This document shows, piece by piece, positions 30,190 through 41,120 of a stretch of DNA of 64,000 bases. The stretch spans positions 39,689 to 103,688 of the forward strand of contig CACMFN010000006.1 in assembly GCA_902612965.1 (NCBI GenBank), written 5' to 3'. The translations under genes were made by a program, and so were the position numbers. The stretch is from an uncultured SAR116 cluster alpha proteobacterium. GTDB lineage: Bacteria; Pseudomonadota; Alphaproteobacteria; Puniceispirillales; GCA-002684695. The first letter of the stretch is position 1, and every line of letters starts with the position of its first letter. The notes beneath the pieces were generated by a model. That model saw only the letters and a list, made by a program, of their open reading frames with translations, did no database searches and was not told the origin of the DNA.

Positions 30190-31212
30190 ATGATACTAAA
30201 ACCAACTGATCATCCTAAAACGAATAATGATAAGAATATTGGAGTACTCCTTGTAAATCTAGGAACACCTGAAAATACTGAAACTAAATCTATTAGAATT
30301 TATTTGAAGGAATTTTTGTCTGATCGACGTGTAATCGACGTTCCTAAAATCCTTTGGTGGTTGATACTTAATCTAATTATTCTAAATACCAGGCCAAAAA
30401 AAACAGCTGCAGCATATAAAAAAATTTGGTTAAAAAATGATCCTGATGGAAGCCCACTTAGAAAGATAACTAGGTTACAATCTGAAAAATTGCAAAAGAA
30501 AATTAATAAAAGAAATGTAATTGTTGATTATGCTATGCGTTATGGCAGTCCATCAATTAAGTCAAAATTATCAGAATTTAAAGAAAAAGGCTGTGATAGA
30601 ATAATTATACTAAGTTTATATCCACAATACTCTGGTCCTACAACCGCTACTGTGAATGATGAAGTGTGCAAATGGATGTTAAATCAAAAATGGCAGCCCT
30701 CTATTAGGATTGCATCACCCTATTTTGATACACCTGAATATATTAATTCAATATCTAAGAGTATTTTAAATTCATTTAAAAAAGATGGAACCCCAGATTT
30801 ATTACTTTTATCTTTTCATGGTGCCCCTAAAAGATATTTAATTGAAGGAGACCCTTATCATTGTCAATGTGCTAAGACAGGTAGGCTTATAAAAGAAAAA
30901 TTAAAGATACATGATAATAAATTCATGATAAGTTTTCAGTCTCGATTTGGAAGTGAGCCATGGCTACAGCCATATACAGATGAAACTTTAGAAAAACTTG
31001 GAAATAAAAATATTAAACATCTTTCTGTTATCACTCCAGGATTTTCAGCTGATAATATTGAAACATTAGAGGAAATTAATATGGAAGGCAGAGAAGAATT
31101 TTTGGAATCTGGAGGAAAAAAGTTTACTTATATTCCTTGTTTGAATGATACAAAAGAAGGCATGGACCTTTTACATAAACTTGCTTTAAAAGAACTTGCA
31201 GGATGGATATAA
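30190..31212 (+). CDS. hemH: ferrochelatase
   Basis: 340 residues. It inserts Fe2+ into protoporphyrin IX as the last step of haem synthesis. It starts with GVLLVNLGTPE, has the YAMRYGSP block, the metal-binding His in LLSFHGAPKRY, and the C-terminal FQSRFGSEPWLQPYTDE and ITPGFSADNIETLEEI motifs. It has no visible CXXC iron-sulfur tail. It sits 30 bases after fdhA on the same strand. A second haem gene (hemB) is at 38 kb. Confidence 0.97.
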   Translation: MILKPTDHPKTNNDKNIGVLLVNLGTPENTETKSIRIYLKEFLSDRRVIDVPKILWWLILNLIILNTRPKKTAAAYKKIWLKNDPDGSPLRKITRLQSEKLQKKINKRNVIVDYAMRYGSPSIKSKLSEFKEKGCDRIIILSLYPQYSGPTTATVNDEVCKWMLNQKWQPSIRIASPYFDTPEYINSISKSILNSFKKDGTPDLLLLSFHGAPKRYLIEGDPYHCQCAKTGRLIKEKLKIHDNKFMISFQSRFGSEPWLQPYTDETLEKLGNKNIKHLSVITPGFSADNIETLEEINMEGREEFLESGGKKFTYIPCLNDTKEGMDLLHKLALKELAGWI

Positions 31213-31241
31213 AAACTGGTAAGACTAGCATATTAATAATT

Positions 31242-31315
31242 GCGGCCGTGGTGTAGTGGTAGCACAAAAGCCTTCCAAGCTTTTAGGGCGAGTTCGAGTC
31301 TCGTCGGCCGCTCCA
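31242..31315 (+). tRNA. tRNA-Gly (TCC)
   Basis: 74-base cloverleaf: acceptor stem GCGGCCG/CGGCCGC, anticodon TCC in loop CTTCCAA between AAAAG and CTTTT, T-arm GAGTTCGAGTCTC, and encoded CCA. It ends only 5 bases before the convergent dnaE stop codon. Confidence 0.95.
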
Positions 31316-31320
31316 TGAAA

Positions 31321-34300
31321 TTAAATTACACGCACCCCTTTTATTTTGTATAATTGCTCTTTATCATCCGAGGTTAAACAGTAACCATTTGGTAAATTTA
31401 CTTCACATTCTTTGTTATTAATTTTAATGAATAATTTTATATATGAGTTACCCTTAGAAAAACTCCCTAAAAACTCCTTCAGCTTATCAATACATTCAAT
31501 TTTTTCTATTTTAAAAGATAGAATCTCCGAAGTATCCATTGATAATTTTTCTAAGTCTTCAATGTGTATAGCGTTTAATCTTACGCCTGAATTCTCATCA
31601 ATTCGAGCTTCAACACTTACACAGATTGGATTATTGTCATCAAAATAATTTTTTGCTTGAATTGCAATTTCATCGAAAGCAAGAAAATCAAAAGGTCCAT
31701 AATTATCTGTCATATATATAATAAAAAATTTCTTACCCCTTTTTGAAGTTCTCATCTGCATATTACTAATAATACCAGCTAATTTAATTCTACATCCAGA
31801 ACCAACTTTTGTTACATATTCTTCGATTTCATTTGATGACAAAATTTCCAATTTTTTTATTATTGTTGAAAAAGGTTCTAACGGATGTGATGATAAATAT
31901 AAGCCTAAAGCCGAAAATTCATTTTCTAATTTTTCAGAAAATGAAAAATTTTTGACATTATTTAATTTAACTTTTAAGTCATTTGTTTCTTCTTTTTCAA
32001 ATAATATATTTTGATTTGATTCATTTTCTCTTTTCATTAGATCATTAAAAGAAATTAAATTATCTATATTCGTTAAAAGCTCTTTTCTATTATGATGAAG
32101 ACAATCCATGCTTCCAGACTTTATTAAATTTTCTAATAATCTTTTGTTGGCTACCGACCGAGAAACACGTCTTAAAAAGTTTTCCAAAGACAAAAATTTT
32201 CCATTTATTTCTCTTTCTTTAACTAAATCTTCAATTGCTGCCTGGCCAACATTTTTTATAGAACTCAAACCATAACTAATTGATTGTACATTTTTCTCAT
32301 CATTTAAAACTAAAAAATCAGAAAATGATCCATTTATATTAGGAGGATTTATTTTTATAGACCTAGCTTTAGCTTCAATAACAAATTCAGCCAATTTGTC
32401 TGTGTTATTTTTCTCTAAAGACATAGATGCAGCGAAAAACTCATATGGATAATGAGCTCTTAACCATGCAGTTTGGTAAGTAATTAATGCATAGCCAGCT
32501 GCATGACTTTTATTAAAACCATATCCAGCAAATGCACTAATTTGATCAAAAATTTTATTAGATAACTTTGAAGAAATAGATTTATTATTTGCGCCCGCAA
32601 CAAATTTTTCTCTTTGAGCATCCATTTCAGACTTTATTTTTTTTCCCATTGCTCGACGAAGAATATCTGCAGCGCCTAAACTATATCCTGCTAAAATTTG
32701 AGCTGCTTGCTGAACTTGTTCTTGGTAAATCATAATCCCATAAGTCTCTTTTAAAATTCCTTCTAAGTCAGGATGCATATATTCAACTTCTTGGGCGCCA
32801 TGCTTTCTTGATATATAAGTAGGTATATTTTCCATAGGCCCTGGTCTATATAAAGCCACAATAGCAATTATATCTTCGAACCTATCCGGCTTTAGCCCTT
32901 TCAAGACTTCTTTCATTCCGCCAGATTCAAGTTGAAAAATTCCTAAAGACTTACCTTCAGATAAAATATCAAAAGTTTTTCTATCAGTTAATGGTATTTC
33001 ATTAAAATTTACATGAATATTTTTTAACTTAAGTAAATCAATTGTTTTTTTGATCATAGTTAATGTTTGCAAACCTAAAAAATCAAATTTTACAAGGCCT
33101 GCTTTTTCAACCCATTTCATATTAAACTGTGTTGCAGGCATTTCAGATTTTGGATCTCTATAAAGTGGTACGATGTCTGAAATTTTTCTGTGTCCAATAA
33201 CTATACCTGCTGCATGCGTAGATGCATGACGAAACAATCCCTCAATTTTCTGAGATACCTCAATTAAACTCTTCACTTGTTCATCATTCTCTATAACCAT
33301 TTGTAATTCATCAACTTCATTTATAGCTTCTGAAATGGTTAGTGGCCTTGCTGGATTATTAGGAATAAGTTTAGCAATTCTATCAACTTGACTATAAGGC
33401 ATCTCTAAAACTCTTCCTGTATCTCTAATAACAGCTCTTGATTTTAATTCTCCAAAAGTAATTATTTGAGCAACTTTATCAAAGCCATACCTTTTTTGAA
33501 CATACTCAATTATTTCATCTCTTCTTGACTTACAGAAATCTATATCAAAATCAGGCATGGATATTCTTTCAGGATTTAAAAATCTTTCAAATAATAAACC
33601 CCATCTTATTGGATCTAAATCTGTTATTTTTAGACACCATGCCACAATTGAACCTGCACCAGAACCTCTACCAGGTCCAACAGGTATATTACTATCTTTA
33701 GCCCAGTTTACTACATCAGAAACGATTAAATAATATCCTGCAAACCCCATATCACATATTATTTTTAACTCTTTATCTAATCTTTGTTTATAGATTTCCT
33801 GACTATCGCTATTTGATATAGCATTTTGGTTTAGTCTTAATTTTAAACCTTTTTCAGAAAGGTTTTTTAATTCTTCTTTTTCATTTTTCCCAGATAAAGT
33901 TTCATAAGCAGGAAGTATTGGCTTAGATGTTTTAGGTCTGAAATGGCATCTTCTAGATATGTTTATTGTATTACTAATTGCCTCTGGTATATCATTAAAA
34001 AGATCAATCATTTCATTCATGTTTTTGAAATAATGGTTTGGCGTAATAACTTTTCTATCTGGATTAGAAATTGTTAAACCGGCCTCTATACACATGAGCA
34101 CTTCATGGGCATTTTGCATTTCAGGCTCTAAAAAACATACATCATTTGTAGCCACTAAAGGTAATTCATACTTATAAGCTATTTCAATTAAATGTTTTTC
34201 CAAAATTTTTTGATAATTTTTATTATGCCTCTGTAACTCAATATAAAAGTCACCATCAAAGTTATTTTTAAAAAAATCTAATCTACTTTTTATAATATTT

Positions 34301-34746
34301 TTATTAGATGAGTTTAATTCCTGTGAAATGAATCCATTTTCAGGCCCACCACTCAATACAATTAAACCATGACTTCGTTGCTTAAGTTCATTAATTTTTA
34401 TAACTGGCCCCTTCAATTCACTAGAATTTAAATGTGCATTACTTACTAAATTTATTAAATTTAAATAGCCTCTTTCATCTTTAGCTATTAATACAACCTC
34501 ACCAGAACTATATTCATCAATTATATCAAGCTGGCATCCTATAATAGGTTGTATACCATTTGATGATGCTTTTTCAGAAAATTCTAAAGCACCAAACATG
34601 TTATTATTATCAGTTATACAAATAGCTGGTTGATTATCATTTTTTGCTAAATCAATTATCTTGTCTATCTGGAGCGCACCAAATGAAAGTGAATACGCAG
34701 AATGAACCCTTAAATGAATAAATAAATTGTTTGAAAAATTACTCAA
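31321..34746 (-). CDS. dnaE: DNA polymerase III alpha subunit
   Basis: 1141 residues of the DnaE1 replicase type. The N-terminal PHP domain starts FIHLRVHSAYSLSFGALQ. The catalytic aspartates lie in PDFDIDFCKSRR (about residue 400). Pol/HhH blocks include FRHASTHAAGIVIGH, GIMIYQEQVQ and FNKSHAAGYALITYQTAW. The C-terminal OB fold begins about residue 1000 (GCRIKLAGIISNMQMRTSKRG). It is the last gene of proS-lolC-lolD-dnaE and overlaps lolD by 8 bases. Confidence 0.97.
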   Translation of the reverse strand: MSNFSNNLFIHLRVHSAYSLSFGALQIDKIIDLAKNDNQPAICITDNNNMFGALEFSEKASSNGIQPIIGCQLDIIDEYSSGEVVLIAKDERGYLNLINLVSNAHLNSSELKGPVIKINELKQRSHGLIVLSGGPENGFISQELNSSNKNIIKSRLDFFKNNFDGDFYIELQRHNKNYQKILEKHLIEIAYKYELPLVATNDVCFLEPEMQNAHEVLMCIEAGLTISNPDRKVITPNHYFKNMNEMIDLFNDIPEAISNTINISRRCHFRPKTSKPILPAYETLSGKNEKEELKNLSEKGLKLRLNQNAISNSDSQEIYKQRLDKELKIICDMGFAGYYLIVSDVVNWAKDSNIPVGPGRGSGAGSIVAWCLKITDLDPIRWGLLFERFLNPERISMPDFDIDFCKSRRDEIIEYVQKRYGFDKVAQIITFGELKSRAVIRDTGRVLEMPYSQVDRIAKLIPNNPARPLTISEAINEVDELQMVIENDEQVKSLIEVSQKIEGLFRHASTHAAGIVIGHRKISDIVPLYRDPKSEMPATQFNMKWVEKAGLVKFDFLGLQTLTMIKKTIDLLKLKNIHVNFNEIPLTDRKTFDILSEGKSLGIFQLESGGMKEVLKGLKPDRFEDIIAIVALYRPGPMENIPTYISRKHGAQEVEYMHPDLEGILKETYGIMIYQEQVQQAAQILAGYSLGAADILRRAMGKKIKSEMDAQREKFVAGANNKSISSKLSNKIFDQISAFAGYGFNKSHAAGYALITYQTAWLRAHYPYEFFAASMSLEKNNTDKLAEFVIEAKARSIKINPPNINGSFSDFLVLNDEKNVQSISYGLSSIKNVGQAAIEDLVKEREINGKFLSLENFLRRVSRSVANKRLLENLIKSGSMDCLHHNRKELLTNIDNLISFNDLMKRENESNQNILFEKEETNDLKVKLNNVKNFSFSEKLENEFSALGLYLSSHPLEPFSTIIKKLEILSSNEIEEYVTKVGSGCRIKLAGIISNMQMRTSKRGKKFFIIYMTDNYGPFDFLAFDEIAIQAKNYFDDNNPICVSVEARIDENSGVRLNAIHIEDLEKLSMDTSEILSFKIEKIECIDKLKEFLGSFSKGNSYIKLFIKINNKECEVNLPNGYCLTSDDKEQLYKIKGVRVI

Positions 34747-35428
34747 CTATAGTTCCAAATTGTAGTTTCAACACTCTGTCCATTAAAGAAGCAATTTCAA
34801 TATTATGGGTAACAATTAAGCAGGTCAAATTTGTTTCATTTACTATTAAACGCAAGTGATTAATAACTTCTATAGCAGTTTTTGGATCAAGATTACCAGT
34901 TGGTTCATCTGCAAGCAAAAGTCTAGGAGCGTTTGAGAGACTTCTAGCTATTGCTACCCTTTGTTGCTCTCCACCAGAAAGTTGACCTGGTTTGTTATGC
35001 ATTCTATCTTTTAAATTCATCATATTGAGTAATTCGTCAGCCCTCTTAATTGAAAGCTCTTTATTCAATCCAGTTAACATTTGTGGAATAGCTACATTTT
35101 CAATTGCTGTAAATTCATGTAACAATCTGTGAAATTGAAAAACAAAGCCAATTTCATTTAATCTAATGTTATTTCTGTCTTTTACAGATGTTGGATTAAT
35201 TAATTTTTGATTCAAAAATATTTTGCCTTTTTTTAATTCTTCCAATAAACCTATTAAATTTAACAGTGTAGATTTTCCAGATCCACTTGGACCAACCAAG
35301 GCAACCATTTCTCCTTTTTTCAAATTAAAAGATACATTTTTAAGAACTTTTAATTCGTTTACACCTTTAAAATATGAAAAAGAAATGTTATCGACATTCA
35401 AAATTTCATTACTATTTTTTTCACTCAT
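34739..35428 (-). CDS. lolD: lipoprotein-releasing ABC transporter ATP-binding protein
   Basis: 229 residues. It powers release of outer-membrane lipoproteins from the inner membrane with its LolC/E partner. Walker A GPSGSGKSTLLNLIG, signature LSGGEQQRVAIARSL, Walker B LLLADEPTGNLD and the H-loop VTHN are intact. It sits between lolC and dnaE with 8-base overlaps on both sides, indicating tight translational coupling. The MacB/FtsE branch is an alternative, but the neighbour below supports the Lol assignment. Confidence 0.95.
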   Translation of the reverse strand: MSEKNSNEILNVDNISFSYFKGVNELKVLKNVSFNLKKGEMVALVGPSGSGKSTLLNLIGLLEELKKGKIFLNQKLINPTSVKDRNNIRLNEIGFVFQFHRLLHEFTAIENVAIPQMLTGLNKELSIKRADELLNMMNLKDRMHNKPGQLSGGEQQRVAIARSLSNAPRLLLADEPTGNLDPKTAIEVINHLRLIVNETNLTCLIVTHNIEIASLMDRVLKLQFGTIVE

Positions 35429-36668
35429 ATCTTAAAACTTCTGCGGGTAGTATTCTTGTTGCCCTCCATGCTGGATAAAGAGAAGCCAAAAAAGAAAGAA
35501 ATAAAGCCAAGGCAATAATTTGAATAACTTCAATTGGATCTATTAATGCAGGCATTTTTGTAAGAAAGTAAATTTCAGCTGAAAATAATTCATAGTTAGT
35601 TAATTTTTCTAAAAACTGTCTTATAGATTCTATATTGTAACAAAATAAAACACCTAAAATTGTTCCAAGAAAAGTACCTGCCCCACCTATCGATATTCCA
35701 GTTAGAAAAAATATTTTCATTATACAGTTTTTTGATGCACCCATTGCTCTTAAAACAGCAATATCGATTGACTTACTATTTACAAACATAATCATCGAAG
35801 AAATAATGTTGAATGCTGCAACTGTAATGATAAGAGTTAAAATTATAAACATTACATTTCTTTCAACTTTTAAGGCATTTATAAAAGAGTAGTTTCTTTC
35901 AATCCAATCTGTGATAATAAAATTTTTATCTGATATTTCTAATAATTTATTTTTGATTAACGCAATATCATCTGTTGAGTTTAGATATACCTCTAAATTG
36001 CTAATAGTATTATTTTTATCATAGCCGTACAGTGATTGTGCATCAGCTAATGACATAAAAACAAAACTGCTATCATATTCAAACATTCCAACATCAAAAG
36101 TTTGAATAACTTTGAATTTTTTTTGCTTTGGGACTGAACCAAAAGCAGTAACTCTTAATTGCGGAGTCAAAATAAAAACATCATCATTATTTTGAATATT
36201 TAGCTTTTTTGCTAATCTATGGCCAATTATTATCCCATTGTTATTAAAAGATTCAATTTCTTTATTGCCTATTGAATTCCAAAGTTGTTTTCTTGCTGAA
36301 AGATCAGACCATCTAACTCCCCTGACAATAATTCCTGATGAATTATTGTTATAAACAATTAAGCCCTGACCCTCTATTTGTGGTGTTACAGCCTTAACCC
36401 CAGGAATTTCAGCAACACCAACAGAAAATTCATCATAATTTAGAAAATTATTCTGGCTTTCATATATACCAATATGACCATTTAACCCTAATATTCTTCC
36501 TATTAATTCTGCTCGGAAACCATTCATAACTGACATTACAATTATAAGAGTTGCAACACCTAAAATTATTCCAACCAAAGAAAATCCAGCTATAATTGAT
36601 ATAAATCCTTCAGATCTTTTTGACCTTAAATATCTAAAAGCAATTAAAAATTCTAATTGAGAAAACAT
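35421..36668 (-). CDS. lolC: lipoprotein-releasing system transmembrane protein LolC/LolE
   Basis: 415 residues with the Lol permease fold: an N-terminal membrane helix after the basic RYLRSKRSEGFISIIAGFSL stretch, a large periplasmic domain (about 50-265), and three C-terminal membrane helices ending PAWRATRILPAEVLRYE. Only one permease gene is present, which suggests a LolC2D2-like (LolF-like) homodimer rather than separate LolC and LolE. Its ATG overlaps the proS stop codon. Confidence 0.93.
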   Translation of the reverse strand: MFSQLEFLIAFRYLRSKRSEGFISIIAGFSLVGIILGVATLIIVMSVMNGFRAELIGRILGLNGHIGIYESQNNFLNYDEFSVGVAEIPGVKAVTPQIEGQGLIVYNNNSSGIIVRGVRWSDLSARKQLWNSIGNKEIESFNNNGIIIGHRLAKKLNIQNNDDVFILTPQLRVTAFGSVPKQKKFKVIQTFDVGMFEYDSSFVFMSLADAQSLYGYDKNNTISNLEVYLNSTDDIALIKNKLLEISDKNFIITDWIERNYSFINALKVERNVMFIILTLIITVAAFNIISSMIMFVNSKSIDIAVLRAMGASKNCIMKIFFLTGISIGGAGTFLGTILGVLFCYNIESIRQFLEKLTNYELFSAEIYFLTKMPALIDPIEVIQIIALALFLSFLASLYPAWRATRILPAEVLRYE

Positions 36669-37975
36669 TATGAATTGACCAAATTTATTAAATTATCAAA
36701 ATCAACAATATGTTTCTCACCATTTGATCTATTTTTAAATTCATATTTGTTGTCTTTGGCTAATCTTGGGCCAATGATAACTTGAAAAGGTATTCCGATA
36801 AGATCCATTTTAGCTAATTTACTACCAACACTTTCTTTAGTATCATCGTATAAGATTTCTTTATTTTGGCCTTTAAAGAAATTATAGGCACTGAGTGACA
36901 TTTCATCACACAGTTCATTTCCAACTGCAAGATTAACTACACATAAATCAAATGGAGCAACTGACTTTGGCCATATTATTCCTGCCCCATCATGACTAGA
37001 TTCTATAATTGCTCCAACTAATCTACTTACACCTATACCATATGAACCCATAAAAACAGGAGATAAGCTTCCATCTGGGAGAGTTATTTTTGCTCCCATA
37101 CTCTCAGAGTATTTAGTTCCAAAATGAAAAATATGACCAACTTCAATACCTCTTGTTTCCATCAAATTTAATGCATCAATTTTAGTGGGATCATGTTTTT
37201 CATCCGTAGCGGCATAAAGGGATGTGAATAGATTTACATTACTTTCTAGGTCTTTTTCGTAATCTATACTATCAATATCAACAGTAAGATTTAGCCATTT
37301 TTTATCACAATAAACCTTTGATTCACCAGTATCGGCTAAAATGATAAATTCATGACTTTTGTCACCACCAATAGGACCAGTATCTGCTTCCATTGGTATT
37401 GCAGTCAAACCCAATTTTTTAAAAATTTTCAAGTAAGAAATGAACATTTTATTATATGACACAAAGGAGTTTTTTTGATCTAAATCAAAAGAATAGGCAT
37501 CTTTCATCAAAAATTCTCTTCCTCTCATGACTCCAAATCTAGGCCTTATTTCATCTCTGAATTTCCATTGAATATGATATAAATTTAATGGCAAACCCCT
37601 ATAAGATTTTATGTGAGATCTAAATATGTCTGTTATCATTTCCTCATTTGTGGGGCCATACAAAACATCTCTATCGTGACGATCTTTTATTCTAAGCATT
37701 TCCAATCCGTAGTCATCATATCGGCCTGATTCTCTCCAAAGTTCAGCAGATTGTATTGTAGGCATTAAGATTTCATGTGCGCCCGCATTATTTTGTTCAT
37801 TTACTATAATTGAAGAAATTTTCTTTAAAACTCTCTGGCCAAGTGGTAACCAAGAATAAATGCCTGCTGAGTCTTGCTTTATCATTCCTGAGCGTAACAT
37901 TAGCCTATGTGAAATAATTTGAGCATCTTTTGGTGTGTCCTTCACAATAGGTAAAAAGTATTTTGAAAGAAACAT
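36668..37975 (-). CDS. proS: prolyl-tRNA synthetase (short alphaproteobacterial form)
   Basis: 435 residues. It is a class II synthetase whose core has the motif 1 and 2 regions ([54 protein letters not shown]) and motif 3 ([13 protein letters not shown]). A C-terminal anticodon-binding domain follows (CVVNLAVGN... to the end). It lacks the about 180-residue editing insertion found in E. coli ProS, as in other Alphaproteobacteria. It is the first gene of the proS-lolC-lolD-dnaE operon and divergent from hemB. Confidence 0.97.
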   Translation of the reverse strand: MFLSKYFLPIVKDTPKDAQIISHRLMLRSGMIKQDSAGIYSWLPLGQRVLKKISSIIVNEQNNAGAHEILMPTIQSAELWRESGRYDDYGLEMLRIKDRHDRDVLYGPTNEEMITDIFRSHIKSYRGLPLNLYHIQWKFRDEIRPRFGVMRGREFLMKDAYSFDLDQKNSFVSYNKMFISYLKIFKKLGLTAIPMEADTGPIGGDKSHEFIILADTGESKVYCDKKWLNLTVDIDSIDYEKDLESNVNLFTSLYAATDEKHDPTKIDALNLMETRGIEVGHIFHFGTKYSESMGAKITLPDGSLSPVFMGSYGIGVSRLVGAIIESSHDGAGIIWPKSVAPFDLCVVNLAVGNELCDEMSLSAYNFFKGQNKEILYDDTKESVGSKLAKMDLIGIPFQVIIGPRLAKDNKYEFKNRSNGEKHIVDFDNLINLVNS

Positions 37976-38116
37976 TGAAATTGTCCTAAATAATTTTATT
38001 GTAATTGATTATTAAATTCTGATCTGTATAAATCCAGATTATATTAATTTAATATGTTTTTGCTAATATAAAATTATAAAATTGAAATTCTAAGACGAAA
38101 ATTTTATTTATTTAAA

Positions 38117-39127
38117 ATGACTAAATTTTACAAACAAATTAATGGTTACCCTGCAATAAGAATGCGCAGAAATAGAATGAAAGCTTTTTCCAGAAGAATG
38201 ATATCTGAAACCCATCTAAATGCAAATAATCTTATACAGCCATTATTTGTCACTCAAGGAGAGTATGAAAATACTTATATAGAATCAATGCCTGGAATTA
38301 AAAGACATTCTATAAAATCAGTTGCAAAAGAAGCTATGGAAATTTACAAATTAGGTATACCAGCGATTGCAATATTTCCTTATATACCAAATGATTTGAA
38401 AGATGAAAATGGTACTGAAAGCTTAAATAAAAACAATGTTATTTGCAAAGCTATTAAGGAAATTAAAAATTCATGTCCTGAAATAGGGATAATTTGTGAT
38501 GTTGCACTTGATCCTTACACAAACCATGGACATGACGGTATTATTATTAATAACGAAATAAATAATGATAAAACTATTGAAATTTTATGTGAGCAAGCAG
38601 TGACTCAAGCAGAGGCAGGATGTGATATTATAGCTCCGAGTGATATGATGGATGGACGAGTCAAATCAATCAGGTCTGCTTTAGATAAAAAAAATTTAGT
38701 TAATACCTCTATATTGTCTTACTCTGCAAAATACGCTTCTTCTTTTTATGGACCTTTTAGGGATGCATTAGGTACTAAAATTAAAAGTGACCATGTATTT
38801 GACAAGAAATCTTATCAAATGGACCCAGCTAATTCTAGAGAAGCATTAAGAGAAATTGAATTAGATATAAATGAAGGTGCTGATATGATAATGATAAAGC
38901 CAGCTTTAAGCTATTTAGATATTATAAGTTTAGCGAAACAAAATTTTCAAATACCAATTTTTGCTTATCAAGTGTCAGGAGAATATTCTATGATTAAAGC
39001 TGCTTCTGAAAAGGGCTGGATAAATGAGCAGGATATAATTTTTGAATCTTTATTAAGTATTAAAAGAGCTGGTGCATCAAGTATCTTAACTTACTTTGCA
39101 AAAGATATCGCTAAGTCCTTAAAATAA
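38117..39127 (+). CDS. hemB: delta-aminolevulinic acid dehydratase (porphobilinogen synthase)
   Basis: 336 residues. It condenses two 5-aminolevulinate to porphobilinogen. The substrate lysines are in SYSAKYASSFYGPFRDA and MIMIKPALSYLD. The metal region reads CDVALDPYTNHGHDG with Ala/Asp where zinc enzymes have Cys, so it is probably a magnesium-type enzyme as in other Alphaproteobacteria. It is divergent from proS across a 141-base AT-rich gap. Confidence 0.97.
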   Translation: MTKFYKQINGYPAIRMRRNRMKAFSRRMISETHLNANNLIQPLFVTQGEYENTYIESMPGIKRHSIKSVAKEAMEIYKLGIPAIAIFPYIPNDLKDENGTESLNKNNVICKAIKEIKNSCPEIGIICDVALDPYTNHGHDGIIINNEINNDKTIEILCEQAVTQAEAGCDIIAPSDMMDGRVKSIRSALDKKNLVNTSILSYSAKYASSFYGPFRDALGTKIKSDHVFDKKSYQMDPANSREALREIELDINEGADMIMIKPALSYLDIISLAKQNFQIPIFAYQVSGEYSMIKAASEKGWINEQDIIFESLLSIKRAGASSILTYFAKDIAKSLK

Positions 39128-39184
39128 AAATTTTATTAAACAACTTTAAATAATTTTTATGATTTAATATTTGAAATAACAAAA

Positions 39185-40402
39185 ATGAAAATTAACTTTG
39201 AAAAAATTGTAGCTGCCTCTAAAGAATTAAATGGAAATATAGTAAATACTCCATTTGTAAGAGCGAATAAACTTTCATCAAATTTTAATACAAATATATT
39301 CCTTAAGTTAGAAAACTTGCAATTGACTTCGTCATTTAAAGCCAGAGGAGCATGTTATGCTATAATGAAGCATACTCTTGCAGATCCTAACAGAGGTATA
39401 ATCACTATGTCAGCTGGCAATCATGCACAAGCTGTAGCCTACTTTGCAAATCAGTTTAATGTTAGCTCAACAATAATTATGCCTGAACAGGCGCCTTTTT
39501 CAAAAGTTTCGCGAACAAAGGAATTAGGAGCTAATGTTATTCTTAAAGGAAGAACACTCAATGAAACTTCTGATTTTGTAAATAATCTTGCAAAAGAAAA
39601 AAATCTTAAATTAATTCATCCTTATGATGACTATGATGTTATTTCAGGCCAAGGAAGCATTGGCATTGAGATATTTGAAAAGATAAATGAGCTTGACTGT
39701 ATCGTGGTTCCAATTGGTGGTGGAGGATTAATTTCTGGTATTTCGATAGTTGCAAAAAAGATAAATCCAAAAATAAAAATTTTTGGTGTTGAAAGTGACC
39801 TTTATCCATCTGCTTATAACAAATTTAAAAAGAAAAATTTATTTTGTTCAGGTGACACTATAGCAGATGGAATTGCAGTAAAAACACCAGGAGAAAAAAC
39901 TTTTCCAATAATCAGAGAATATATTGATGATATAATATTAGTAGATGATATTTCTATTGAAAATACTATTAGCAATTTATTTGAATATGAGAGAATAATT
40001 TCTGAAGGAGCTGGAGCAGCTGGAGTTACAGCAATTATTGAAAATTCATCATTGTTTAAAAATAAAAAAGTATGTTCAATAATTTGTGGTGGGAATATAG
40101 ATAGTAGAATTTATGCAGGCATTCTAAATAAGAAATTATCACGTGATGGCAGATTAGCTAGAATACGTATTGGCATTACAGATGAGCCTGGTATGTTATC
40201 AAAAATATCTAATGCAATTGCAAAAACCGGTGGTAATATAATTGAAATTTATCATCAAAGAATGTTTCATGACGTACCAGTAAAAAAAGCTAAAATAGAT
40301 GCAGTCATTGAAGCCCAAAATAAAAAAAGCATTGAAGAAATAATTGCTACTTTGAAAAGTGAAGGTTTTGAAGTTCGCATAATAAATGAAACATTTAACT
40401 AG
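39185..40402 (+). CDS. threonine ammonia-lyase with C-terminal ACT domain
   Basis: 405 residues. It is a fold-type II PLP enzyme with catalytic K52 (SSFKARGACYA), the glycine-rich phosphate loop VPIGGGGLISG, and an ACT domain after residue about 325 (LARIRIGITDEPGMLSKIS). It deaminates threonine (and serine) to the 2-oxo acid. One ACT domain of this type fits the catabolic/tdcB-like or short IlvA group; isoleucine control cannot be read. Its 3' end runs into the bpt start region. A second dehydratase gene is at 53.3 kb. Confidence 0.9.
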   Translation: MKINFEKIVAASKELNGNIVNTPFVRANKLSSNFNTNIFLKLENLQLTSSFKARGACYAIMKHTLADPNRGIITMSAGNHAQAVAYFANQFNVSSTIIMPEQAPFSKVSRTKELGANVILKGRTLNETSDFVNNLAKEKNLKLIHPYDDYDVISGQGSIGIEIFEKINELDCIVVPIGGGGLISGISIVAKKINPKIKIFGVESDLYPSAYNKFKKKNLFCSGDTIADGIAVKTPGEKTFPIIREYIDDIILVDDISIENTISNLFEYERIISEGAGAAGVTAIIENSSLFKNKKVCSIICGGNIDSRIYAGILNKKLSRDGRLARIRIGITDEPGMLSKISNAIAKTGGNIIEIYHQRMFHDVPVKKAKIDAVIEAQNKKSIEEIIATLKSEGFEVRIINETFN

Positions 40403-40406
40403 TCTT

Positions 40407-41120
40407 ATGTCTATTCAAAAGTCAATAATAGAGCTCTCTCATATTCCGGTTCAGATAAGCAACAATTCAAATTGCCCATACATTGATAATAAAATTGAAA
40501 CTAGAGCATTTGTAAATCTGTCAGAACATCCTGAAACTCACGACCAATTAGCTGAGACAGGATTTAGAAGGGTTGAAAATTGGGCTTATAAACCAATTTG
40601 CTCTGATTGTAATGAATGCATCCCTTTAAGAGTAATATGCAAAAGCTTTAACCCAAACCAAAACCAGAAAAGATGCTATTCTCAAAAATTGATCAGGAAT
40701 ATACTTCCCTGCCAATCTAATAAACAACATTACGATCTTTTTAAGAAATATCAAAAGCAGCGACATGAAAACGGTCTTATGTCAAAAATGTCATGGGCCA
40801 ATTACTCAAATATGATAAATCTTACACCTATTAATTCTATGATATTTGAATATAAAAGTCTTAAAGGAAATATTTTGGGAGTAATGCTCATAGATATACA
40901 AAGAGACGGATTATCTGCAGTTTATTCCTTTTATGATACGTCTCATAAAAAATTAAGTATTGGGAAGTATATGATTATAGATACAATTAACTTTGTAAAA
41001 GATAACAAATTGAATTATTTATACTTGGGATATTTTATTAAAGAAAATCATAAAATGAATTATAAAAACCAGTTTTATCCATATGAAATATATATTAACG
41101 GTAAATGGTCAAAAAACTAA
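40407..41120 (+). CDS. bpt: aspartate/glutamate leucyltransferase (Bpt, N-degron transferase)
   Basis: 237 residues from this ATG (MSIQKSIIE), chosen by family length; an in-frame ATG seven codons earlier overlaps the dehydratase gene and is also possible. It attaches Leu from Leu-tRNA to N-terminal Asp or Glu, marking proteins for ClpS-ClpAP. It has the N-terminal Cys cluster NCPYIDNK and CSDCNECIPLRV, the AETGFRR block and the C-terminal YLGYFIKENHKMNYKNQF. The clpS gene is not in the window. It converges with parC with a 4-base overlap. Confidence 0.9.
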   Translation: MSIQKSIIELSHIPVQISNNSNCPYIDNKIETRAFVNLSEHPETHDQLAETGFRRVENWAYKPICSDCNECIPLRVICKSFNPNQNQKRCYSQKLIRNILPCQSNKQHYDLFKKYQKQRHENGLMSKMSWANYSNMINLTPINSMIFEYKSLKGNILGVMLIDIQRDGLSAVYSFYDTSHKKLSIGKYMIIDTINFVKDNKLNYLYLGYFIKENHKMNYKNQFYPYEIYINGKWSKN